A stretch of DNA of 64,000 bases from Methylobacterium phyllostachyos (GTDB taxonomy: Bacteria; Pseudomonadota; Alphaproteobacteria; Rhizobiales; Beijerinckiaceae): the NCBI RefSeq assembly GCF_900103445.1, contig NZ_FNHS01000008.1, positions 124,001-188,000 of the forward strand, in the 5' to 3' direction. The notes under the pieces were generated by a model. It was not told where the DNA came from, searched no databases, and saw only the letters and a list, made by a program, of their open reading frames with translations. The translations under genes were made by a program, and so were the position numbers. Shown here in pieces: positions 40,272-51,195 of the stretch. Each line of letters opens with the position of its first letter. The first letter of the stretch is position 1.

Positions 40272-41042
40272 TCAGGCGCCGCCCCACTGCATCGTCAGCC
40301 CGCCATCGACCACCAGGGTGTGGCCCGTCACGTAATTGGAGGCGTCCGAGGCGAGATAGTGGATCGCCCGGGCGATCTCCCCCGGCTGGCCGGCCCGGTG
40401 GAACGGGATCCGCTCCAGGGACTGATCGAGCACCTCCGGCTTCTCGAACCGGTCCGCCGTCATCGGCGTCTCGATCAGGCCCGGGGCGACATTGTTGACG
40501 TTGATCCGGTCCTCGGCGAGCTCCCGCGACAGGGAGCGGCACAGGGAGCCGAGCCCCGCCTTGGACATGCCGTAGGGGGCACTCTCGGGTGTCGGCAGGT
40601 GCTGGGCCACGGAGGAGACGAACACGATCTTGCCGTTGCCCCCTTGCGCCTTGCGCATCCTGATGAACGGGCGGGCGCAGAACAGCGGGCCCATCAGGTT
40701 CACCCGCAGGATCCGCTCCAGCAGCACGTCGTCCATCTCGGCCACCGGCACGCCGCTCATGGCCTGTCCGGCATTCGCCACCAGGATGTCGAGGGTTCCG
40801 AACTCGCTGCCGATCCGGTCGAAGGCCGCGTTCACCGCCGCCGGATCGCCGACATCGAGCTGGAGCACCAGCGCCCGGCGTCCGGCCGCCTCGACCCGGG
40901 CGGCGGTCTCGCGGATGCTGGCCTCGTCGGTGTGGTAGGTGATCGCCACGTCGGCCCCCTCTCGGGCGAACAGCTCGGCGGTCGCCTGCCCGATGCCGGA
41001 ATCGGCCCCGGTGATCAGGGCACGGGTGTCGGTCAACGTCAT
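40272..41042 (-). CDS. short-chain dehydrogenase/reductase
   Basis: 256 residues, classical SDR. The cofactor motif ALITGADSGIGQATAELFA (TGxxxGIG), NAG motif DILVANAGQAMSG, catalytic Ser in IVFVSSVAQHLP, Tyr/Lys in APYGMSKAGLGSLCRSLSR, and LASDASNYVTGHTLVVDGG are all present. It resembles glucose 1-dehydrogenase or sugar/acyl ketoreductases; the substrate is unknown. The TetR gene is divergent, 153 bases away, so regulation by it is likely. Confidence 0.92.
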   Translation of the reverse strand: MTLTDTRALITGADSGIGQATAELFAREGADVAITYHTDEASIRETAARVEAAGRRALVLQLDVGDPAAVNAAFDRIGSEFGTLDILVANAGQAMSGVPVAEMDDVLLERILRVNLMGPLFCARPFIRMRKAQGGNGKIVFVSSVAQHLPTPESAPYGMSKAGLGSLCRSLSRELAEDRINVNNVAPGLIETPMTADRFEKPEVLDQSLERIPFHRAGQPGEIARAIHYLASDASNYVTGHTLVVDGGLTMQWGGA

Positions 41043-41195
41043 CGCTCATCCCTCGCAGGTGCCGCGGTCGCGGCCGGATGCCGGGGCAATGGGTGCCGCC
41101 GGACCCGGTTCCGCGCGGCGCGCACCGGCCGCAGGGGAACCTCCGTCGGACCAGCGTCTTTGACGCTCCGCGCCCGCATGCCCTAGTGAGGACGC

Positions 41196-41825
41196 ATGTC
41201 CCTGGCTGACACGATTCCCTGCCTGAGCGAGGAGACCGCGCCCGATACGCGCAGCCGCATCCTCGCGACGGCGGACGCGTATTTCCGCGAGATCGGCTAC
41301 CAGAAGACGACGGTGGCCGATATCGCCCGGGCGCTGAAGATGAGCCCGGCCAACGTCTACCGCTTCTTCGATTCGAAGAAGGCGATCAACGAAGCGGTGC
41401 TGGAGCGCCTAATCGGCGAGGTCGAGGCGTTGATCTCGGAAATCGCCGACCGGCCGGGCCTCGACCCGACCGAACGGCTCGTGGCGGCGATCGAGACCCT
41501 GCACCGCGACTGCACCCGGCGCTGCGAGGCCTTTCCGCGAGTCCACGAGATGATCGAGGCCGCGATGGCGGAGAGCTGGGACGTCTGCCGCCACCACGTC
41601 GCCCGGATCACCGCCGGGTTCGAGCGCATCATCCGCGACGGCGTGGCCCGCGGCGTCTTCGAGGCCGCCGATCCCGCCGAGGCGGCGGCCTGCGTCCACG
41701 CGGCGATCGCCCGCTACACGCACCCGGTGCTGGTCGGGAAGTCACCGCTCCAGCCGGCGCCGTCCGTGGAGGCCATGACGGCGTTCCTGCTGCGGAGCCT
41801 GGCGCCGAGGGGGCCTCGTCCGTAA
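41196..41825 (+). CDS. TetR/AcrR family transcriptional regulator
   Basis: 209 residues. The N-terminal helix-turn-helix spans about residues 20-65: TRSRILATADAYFREIGYQK, TTVADIARALKMSPANVYRFF, DSKKAINEAVLE. The rest is the ligand-binding helical domain, with a TetR_C-like HRDCTRRCEAFPRVHEMIEA region. It is divergently placed beside the SDR gene and probably represses it and itself. The intergenic DNA has no obvious perfect palindrome. Confidence 0.93.
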   Translation: MSLADTIPCLSEETAPDTRSRILATADAYFREIGYQKTTVADIARALKMSPANVYRFFDSKKAINEAVLERLIGEVEALISEIADRPGLDPTERLVAAIETLHRDCTRRCEAFPRVHEMIEAAMAESWDVCRHHVARITAGFERIIRDGVARGVFEAADPAEAAACVHAAIARYTHPVLVGKSPLQPAPSVEAMTAFLLRSLAPRGPRP

Positions 41826-42308
41826 GTTCATGGGTGACGATGGGCGGGGCCGGGGTACCGCTCGCCGGCACGTCGTAGAGTTCCACGATCGATCTTACGG
41901 ATGTGGGTCCGCTGCACGGATCGTGTAAAGCGGGGCGCAGTGTGAGTAATCGAGCCGATCGGATGATGTGATAAGAAGCGTCTCTGGGCGCTGATGACAG
42001 AAATTACATCGCTCTGGCCCTGCATCATATCGCTGAAGGACACGGCGGCGGGCATCTCGCAGCGGATATTGATGCCGGATCTCCACGCCCTCAGCCAGGG
42101 TCGCATATGCCCTGACCGAGGACGGGATGCGGTTGAAGACGGTCGTGGTGGCGGTGCGGGTTTCCGGCCTCTGATTGAAACAGCACCGCTCGGCGCCCGG
42201 ATCTTCACCGGGCCTGGGCGGTTCCCCCTCGACCGACAGCACCCGGTCCCCGGACAAGCACGCCGCGGATAGAGCCGGAGCGACGCTGTCGCGCGCCAGG
42301 AGGGCCCG
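41826..42308. other. gap with decayed-looking, less GC-rich DNA
   Basis: No confident gene. A reverse frame (41895-42257) has a duplicated segment in its translation (CCFNQRPET... and NFCHQRPET...), and parts are less GC-rich than the flanks. The composition and lack of start signals suggest old, decaying or non-coding sequence. Confidence 0.35.
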
Positions 42309-42485
42309 ATGGAGCAGGATCGCGACATGCCGAAGGAGCCGCCGATCTCGGACGGGCAGAGCGGCCGCCCGCGCGACGAGACCATCGCGCAGACGGGGCG
42401 CGGCCTGCCCAACGATACCGGGCGGCCGGTGGAGGTCGATGAGGCCGAGGCCGAGCGCATCGAGAAGAAGATCCGGGAGCTGTGA
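42309..42485 (+). CDS. 58-residue hydrophilic protein
   Basis: A complete small frame beginning MEQDRDMPKEPPISDG and ending AEAERIEKKIREL, strongly charged, with a Pro/Gly-rich first half and an acidic/basic C-terminal helix. Third codon positions are GC-rich, as in the surrounding genes. A weak purine site (AGGAGGG at 42299-42305) precedes the ATG. It looks like an intrinsically disordered small protein. The function is unknown. Confidence 0.65.
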   Translation: MEQDRDMPKEPPISDGQSGRPRDETIAQTGRGLPNDTGRPVEVDEAEAERIEKKIREL

Positions 42486-42491
42486 CCCCGG

Positions 42492-43091
42492 TCAGTGCAA
42501 GGCGCTGCCGTGCGTGACCCGCTGTCGTGCCGCCAGGTGCCGGCCGATCTCGAGGAGCAGGGCCTCGGTCAACGCCAGCATCGGCGCGTCGTCGAGGTCC
42601 GAGACCGCGTTGTGCAGGGACAGGCACAGATCGGCGGTTCGATTGAGGGCATCCAGGCTGTCACCCTCGCGCTGCGCGAAGGCCGTACCGGCGGACTTGC
42701 TGTCCGAGATCTCGACGATCACCCCCCGGCCCGTGGTCGGCTGGCCCTCGGCGTCGAGGTAGAAATGCCCGCGGGTGAACAGCCAGCGCAGCCGGCCCGC
42801 AGGCGAGCACACACGGTACTCGGCCGTGTAGGAGCTGCCGGACTGCACGCAGTCCAGGATGGCCTGCGAGATGTGCGGCTGGTCGTCCGAATGGATCGCC
42901 GCCAGGATCTCCGAGAGGCTGACCCCGGCGCGCGACCGGGCGGGGCTGATGTTGAACAGCAGGGCGCTGACCGGATCGGCGCGTGCCTCGTCCTTGCGGA
43001 TGTCCCACATCCAGAAGCCGACACCGCCGGAATTTTCGAGGGCCGCGATAAGTGCCGCCTCCGATACGACGTCGTCCGCCGCCTCGTCCAT
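42492..43091 (-). CDS. PAS-domain protein without output domain
   Basis: 199 residues. A single PAS_3-type fold spans about residues 15-130 (GFWMWDIRKDEARADPVSAL, YTAEYRVCSPAGRLRWLFTR, GVIVEISDSKSA), followed by a helical C-terminus with no kinase, GGDEF or DNA-binding motif. It may sense a ligand and act through a partner protein. It is 7 bases from the convergent 58-residue gene. Confidence 0.82.
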   Translation of the reverse strand: MDEAADDVVSEAALIAALENSGGVGFWMWDIRKDEARADPVSALLFNISPARSRAGVSLSEILAAIHSDDQPHISQAILDCVQSGSSYTAEYRVCSPAGRLRWLFTRGHFYLDAEGQPTTGRGVIVEISDSKSAGTAFAQREGDSLDALNRTADLCLSLHNAVSDLDDAPMLALTEALLLEIGRHLAARQRVTHGSALH

Positions 43092-43626
43092 CTGACCTAT
43101 TCCTCGCTCGTCACGGCCGTTCGACGCCGGATCACCCCGTATTCGTGCGTCGCGCCGGCTTGTTCAACTTTAGATCGACGATTGAGAAATCTGTGTCTAC
43201 CAGTAAGCACATGATCCTCCTGCATCCGGCCCGCGCGCCCGGCGCCGGGCTCGCCGTTCGCACGTCGGTTCCAGCGGAACGTCTCGCCTGATCCAGGCGG
43301 CGCGGAGCGGCCTCTCTCAGCGCCGATGCGCCCCCGCGGCCCGGGCGAGGCGGGCAGAATGTCAACGGCAACGCTTTGCGGACATGCTGCTCTTTACCCA
43401 CAGAGCGAGGCTTCGGATCCGGCATGAACGGGTCCCGGTCGCCTGAGGGCGACGCTTGTGCCTGTCCAGTCTCCGCATTCACTGCTGAGGCTTGACCACA
43501 TTATTGCTGTTGACCACGGGTCCTCGGCCTTGCTGCCTGCAGAATGATATTCGGGAGGAAAATTATTTGTATGGACGGGGCTGTTTTAAGGCTATGTCAG
43601 GTCGTCCACGCAGCTCGGAGACCAGG
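43092..43626. other. gap with possible leader frame and start ambiguity
   Basis: Most of the gap shows no gene. Near its end a strong ribosome site GGGAGGAA (43553-43560) precedes both a TTG at 43567, in frame with the exported protein, and a 22-codon frame from the ATG at 43571 that overlaps the exported protein's ATG at 43627. Which start is used is uncertain. TTGACC at 43510-43515 is a possible -35 box. Confidence 0.35.
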
Positions 43627-44169
43627 ATGCGCCGCTTAGCACTCGAATCCGCAGTGCTGTCCCTGCTGGCGTCTATGATCGTGTTCCCCGTCGCGTGTTA
43701 CGGCAAGCCGAAGGCGATCCGGCTGCCCATGCTGGAGGTGCCCGACGATCTCGGGGTAATCCTCAAGAGGCCCAGTCTCGACAATCGCGCGGCGCTGTTG
43801 CGCTCCCCGGTCGAACTGTCGGACGCGAATGACCGGCGGGTCCTGGCCCGGGAGCGGCGCATGTGGAGCCGCCTCAACGGATCCCTGTGCGTCGGGTGCG
43901 GCGAGGCCCCGGCCCTGCGCAAGGTCAGCTATGTGGATCCGGTCGCCGTCCTGAACGCCAAGTCCACCGTCGTTGCGCAGCCGGCCGTGGCGAGCCGCAC
44001 GGCCGCTCCGGCGCGTGCCGCCCGTGTCCACCTCGCCCACCGGCACCACCACAGATCGCGCCTCTACGCCTATTACAGCCGGCTGCGCTATGCCGTCCTG
44101 AAATGGCGCCGGCATCACCCCCGCCGCCGGGTCCGCGCCGTCCAGCACGTCCCGGCATCGCCCGCGTAG
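43627..44169 (+). CDS. exported basic protein, function unknown
   Basis: 180 residues from MRRLALESAVLSLLASMIVF, a normal signal peptide ending around ACYG. The mature part is hydrophilic (PKAIRLPMLEVPDDLGVILK, LARERRMWSRLNGSLCVGCG) and ends with a His/Arg-rich tail (ARVHLAHRHHHRSRLYAYYS and RRHHPRRRVR). The tail might bind metal or the cell envelope. GGAG lies 6 bases before this ATG; longer starts exist upstream. No family is recognised. Confidence 0.65.
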   Translation: MRRLALESAVLSLLASMIVFPVACYGKPKAIRLPMLEVPDDLGVILKRPSLDNRAALLRSPVELSDANDRRVLARERRMWSRLNGSLCVGCGEAPALRKVSYVDPVAVLNAKSTVVAQPAVASRTAAPARAARVHLAHRHHHRSRLYAYYSRLRYAVLKWRRHHPRRRVRAVQHVPASPA

Positions 44170-44178
44170 GGAGAGGCA

Positions 44179-47652
<3,474 letters not shown>

Positions 47653-47808
47653 CGGCGCGGGCGGATCCGTTCGACCGGCGCGAACCGCGCCCCGAAAGCA
47701 CCAGCGGTGCTGTTGGATCGCAGCTTTCTCATCCGATGGTTGCGGATTCCTTGCCGCCCGCCTGCGGCATGGACGCCTCGGGTTACGACCGCCCGGCCAT
47801 TCTCCGTG

Positions 47809-48468
47809 TTACTGCCGCGCCGTACACCGCCGCGTGCCGCTCCCCTCCACCTTGCGGGTCACGAACGTGAACACCGATCGCTCCTCAAGGGCGGCCGCGC
47901 CGGTGGTCTTCATGAAGCCAGCATAGCCCGGACAATTCTTGGGTGTCGGCTTGTCCTTGAGCTGCCGCCAGAAGGTGAGCTCCTTGTCGTCGAACCGGAA
48001 CTCCTCGCTCTGGCAGCCGGAACTCGGGCCGCAGCCATCCTGCACCGAATAGCCGACATCGAGGAGCTTGCGGCCGGCCGGCACCTCGACGATCACGAGG
48101 TTCCGGTCCGGGCTGGTGCCCTCGTCGAGGATCAGGAGGTTCTTGACGAGGCCGACGACGGTGTAGGCGCTCCAGCCCTTCGCGTCGTTCGGGTCGTCCT
48201 CGCCCAGGACGCGGTCGCTCGGCCGCTGCTCCACGGCGCAGTCGGCCTTGAGGTCGGCGGTGGTCTTGCGCAGCAGGAGCTTGCTGCCGACGGAGTCGGT
48301 CTTCTCGGTCGCCAGCACCGTCGCGGCAGCGTTGCGGTAGCAGTGCCACGCCACCGTGGTGTCGGAGGCGGGCTCTGCCAGGGCCGGGGCAAGGCCTGCG
48401 ATCAGGCCGAGCCCGATCACGATTGCGACAGGGGCGGCGCGCAGCCGCGACGGGCGGTGGAACGGCAT
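47809..48468 (-). CDS. exported protein of unknown function
   Basis: 219 residues. A signal peptide (AAPVAIVIGLGLIAGLAPAL, cleavage near LAEPA) precedes a mature domain with six Cys in loops (WHCYRNAA, KADCAVEQ, QDGCGPSSGCQSE, KNCPGYAGFM, RRCTARQ), which suggests disulfides in the periplasm. The composition and length look like a real envelope protein. It lies 118 bases from the outer-membrane protein gene on the same strand. Confidence 0.8.
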   Translation of the reverse strand: MPFHRPSRLRAAPVAIVIGLGLIAGLAPALAEPASDTTVAWHCYRNAAATVLATEKTDSVGSKLLLRKTTADLKADCAVEQRPSDRVLGEDDPNDAKGWSAYTVVGLVKNLLILDEGTSPDRNLVIVEVPAGRKLLDVGYSVQDGCGPSSGCQSEEFRFDDKELTFWRQLKDKPTPKNCPGYAGFMKTTGAAALEERSVFTFVTRKVEGSGTRRCTARQ

Positions 48469-48586
48469 CCTCGCCTCCTCGGATCGGGTCTCGGCGCGCT
48501 CACGCGCCGCGCCCCAGCGGTCGGGATCCTCCGAGCCGCCGGGATCAGGGGTCGGTGACCCGCAGGGGCCCCCGACCGGTGCGGCC

Positions 48587-50326
48587 TCAATCCTTGCGGA
48601 TCAGGACCGGCTGGGTGCCCGCTTCGCCGAGGCCGAAATCCGCCAGCCTGTAGGAGAGCTGCACGAAGCCGCCGTAGCGGTTGGTCTCGAACTTGATCGG
48701 GCTCGGCGGCGACAATGGGAATGCCGCCTGCGCCTTGTCGGCCTGCATCCGCCAGTAGCGGCCACCGACGCCGACGCTCACGGACGGCGTCAGGTCGTAG
48801 GAGACGATGCCCTCCAGGAAGTAGCCGTCGCCCCGCCCGCCCTCCGGGCCCGGGTTGATGTGCGGCCGCAGCCAGTGGCGATCGACGCCGTCCACGGCCA
48901 CGACCGGCAGGTAAGCACCTTCCAGGCTCAGCCGGACCCGGTCGAACCGCGCCTCGCCGATCAGGCCGACCCGCAGGGCGTTCCACTGCATGTTCTCGCC
49001 GAGGCCTTTGAGGTCGGCCGGGTATGTGGGGACGCAGAGCCCGCTCCCGGCGACCTGCCGGCAGCCATACCCGTTATACAGCTCGGAGAAGGACTGGTAG
49101 CCGAAGAAGCCCCCGAGCTTGAAACCGTCCCGGCGCAGCAGATCGTAGCCGAAATCGACGACTCCGTAGCTGATGTCGCCGTCCTTGATCGTCGAGAACG
49201 TCTTGGAATACGGATTGACAGCGGGCGGGAAATCCTCGTCCGAGAGCCGCCCGTCCGTGACGCCGCCCGTTCCGAGGAAGCCCTTGACGAACAGGCCCGT
49301 GGGATTGTGCTCCAGCCGGGCGAAGCTCTCGCCGGCATGGGCCTGCGCGCCGCCGTAGATCAGGCGGGAATTCACCTGCGTCGGCTGGTAGTTGCTGTTC
49401 AGCGTCTCACGCGGGCTGCCTGAGCTGTAGAAGTAGCGCAGCCCGCCCTCGAACGCCCAGGTGGCGGGGCCGACTGGACCTGCCGGCGGCAGGTCGGGCA
49501 GCCCGCCCCCGAACCGGTAGTTCAGGCCGACCCGGGTCAGGAAGCCGTCCGTCGTGACGCGGGTGCCGGCGCGATAGCCGGGCAGGAGGCCGGATGTCTG
49601 CTCGGGCACGACGGCCCGGGAGCCCAGATCGTAATACAGGCCCTCGACCTTCGCGGAGAGGTGTTCGTTCAAGGCATACGCGATGCCGGCACCGGCCACG
49701 TAGCCGAGGCGCACCGTGCCGCCGCGGCCATCGAATGTGGCCAACGGTGGATAATCACCCTGAAGGCTCAAGGACAGGTTGTTGTCGATCCGGACGTTGC
49801 CGACGGCCAAGCCCGCGGTCGCGTAGACGAAGGTCCGATCGATGGCGAAACCGAGCTTGCCGCGGACGGTCGTAAGGTCGTCCAGCCGCTGACCGAAATT
49901 GGCGACGCTGTTCGGAATGATGGAGCCGTCGATGGCCCGGAAGTCACCCTGCTGGCGGCCGTAGCCCCACAGACGGGTGAACTGGTAATCCACGGCGGCA
50001 CCGGCCACGAGGCCGAAGGGCGCCTGCCAGTTGTAGCCGATCTCGCCGCCCCCGATGAAGCTGCCATCCGAAGCGCGTCGCGAGGGGAGAATCGGACAAT
50101 CGTCACCGGCCCTTCCCGCCTGATCCGTGCAAATGAAGCGCGTGGCGCTGCCGAGCGCACCGTACCCGGCGAACAGGCCGGCATAGGCGCCCGACCACGT
50201 GAAGTGCGGCGGCAGGGCGAGGTCCGGCTTGACGGGATCGGGCCTGGACGCCCGAGGCAGATCCGCGGCGAGGGCGGTCTGCGACAGGAGAACAAGAAGA
50301 AGTCCCGAACTTACGGTGCGCCGCAT
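48587..50326 (-). CDS. outer-membrane protein with two beta-barrel modules
   Basis: 579 residues from MRRTVSSGLLLVLL; an ATG 21 bases upstream is an alternative. After the signal peptide (end SQTALAADLP) comes an Omp25/OmpA-like barrel (about residues 45-280, FTWSGAYAGLFAGYGALGSA ... TRVGLNYRFGGG). A second barrel-like module (about 290-575, WAFEGGLRYFYSSGSPRETL, GVVDFGYDLLRRDGFKLGGF, VSVGVGGRYWRMQAD) ends in alternating aromatic strands. The second module recalls Opa/omptin-type barrels. Its role is unknown. It follows an AT-rich upstream region. Confidence 0.85.
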   Translation of the reverse strand: MRRTVSSGLLLVLLSQTALAADLPRASRPDPVKPDLALPPHFTWSGAYAGLFAGYGALGSATRFICTDQAGRAGDDCPILPSRRASDGSFIGGGEIGYNWQAPFGLVAGAAVDYQFTRLWGYGRQQGDFRAIDGSIIPNSVANFGQRLDDLTTVRGKLGFAIDRTFVYATAGLAVGNVRIDNNLSLSLQGDYPPLATFDGRGGTVRLGYVAGAGIAYALNEHLSAKVEGLYYDLGSRAVVPEQTSGLLPGYRAGTRVTTDGFLTRVGLNYRFGGGLPDLPPAGPVGPATWAFEGGLRYFYSSGSPRETLNSNYQPTQVNSRLIYGGAQAHAGESFARLEHNPTGLFVKGFLGTGGVTDGRLSDEDFPPAVNPYSKTFSTIKDGDISYGVVDFGYDLLRRDGFKLGGFFGYQSFSELYNGYGCRQVAGSGLCVPTYPADLKGLGENMQWNALRVGLIGEARFDRVRLSLEGAYLPVVAVDGVDRHWLRPHINPGPEGGRGDGYFLEGIVSYDLTPSVSVGVGGRYWRMQADKAQAAFPLSPPSPIKFETNRYGGFVQLSYRLADFGLGEAGTQPVLIRKD

Positions 50327-50843
50327 ATGATAAAGCCCCCATCGCATGTGATTTTCGCGTCGCGTCTCACTGTGCGCTACGGTTTCGTGGTAAACGATCG
50401 GTAAAAACCGTGTCGACGATTGAGTACGGTGCGTCCAATTTGGTACGAACGTGATTTGAATCGCTGTATTTCACTGAGGAGAATTTTTGTAAAGGAGTTC
50501 TTATATTGATAATCGCGCCAGTATCTTGAAATACATGATCGTTATCAATCGAAAAAATTGCATTGATTGGCTAAGATACCAATTTAATGATGCAAATTCT
50601 TGTTATTGAGGGAGGCCGTTACACCTTGCCGGCATCGGGCCTGGCTGTCGAACTCCATGACGGAGGCGGTGGGTGATGCAAGCCGGCATCATCGCCCGAA
50701 GCGAAATCGGCGCTCCTGGTTCAACCCTGGGAACCATTCTGGCCGCCTGCGGCTTCCTGGGCGGGCCTCGGATGGATCTTCTGCCGTCGTGGGTTCGTGG
50801 AGCATGTCCGTCCCCACTGGGGCGGCAAGAAAGGATTTTCCCC
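50327..50843. other. AT-rich upstream gap with inverted repeat
   Basis: The stretch 50400-50600 is strongly AT-rich. ATTGATAA (50505-50512) and TTATCAAT (50542-50549) form a perfect 8-base inverted repeat 29 bases apart; such AT-rich repeats are typical of iron-responsive or H-NS-like control, but no specific box can be assigned. No gene is seen here. Confidence 0.4.
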
Positions 50844-51104
50844 GTGCGTCATTCGATCCTCACCGCGGCGCTGCTCGCCGCCCTCGGCGGCACGCTGGCG
50901 CTCCCGGCCTCCGCCGCGCCGCTCGCGCCCGCTGCCGTCGCCGCGCCCGCCGACATGGTCTCGACCGTCCAGATGGACCGGATGGAGCGCCACATGATGC
51001 GTCGTCGCATGGAGCGCCATGCGGAGCGCCGGATGATGCGCCACCGGATGGAGCGTCATATGATGCGTCGCGAGATGCGCCACCGCATGATGCACCGGAT
51101 GTAA
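50844..51104 (+). CDS. exported Met/His/Arg-repeat protein
   Basis: 86 residues from the GTG at 50844, which has AAGGA 9 bases upstream. A signal peptide (HSILTAALLAALGGTLALPA, end SAAPLAP) is followed by about 45 residues built almost only of Met, His, Arg and Glu: MERHMMRRRMERHAERRMMR is a sample, ending MMHRM. The underlying DNA is a degenerate tandem repeat around ATGATGCGTCG/ATGGAGCGCCAT. A metal-binding (copper or zinc) role is a reasonable guess, as Met/His-rich periplasmic proteins often bind copper, but it is untested. Confidence 0.7.
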   Translation: MRHSILTAALLAALGGTLALPASAAPLAPAAVAAPADMVSTVQMDRMERHMMRRRMERHAERRMMRHRMERHMMRREMRHRMMHRM

Positions 51105-51195
51105 GTCCGATCCGCCGCGGACCGGACGGATACCGGTCCCGCGGCGGCAGCCGGCCCGGACGGGTCTCGGCGGCCTAGCCCGTTGAAGCGGGGGC

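Noticed and set aside
41043..41195. TetR operator between the SDR and TetR genes
   Set aside because: The intergenic DNA is GC-rich with only partial symmetry; no palindrome stands out enough to annotate.
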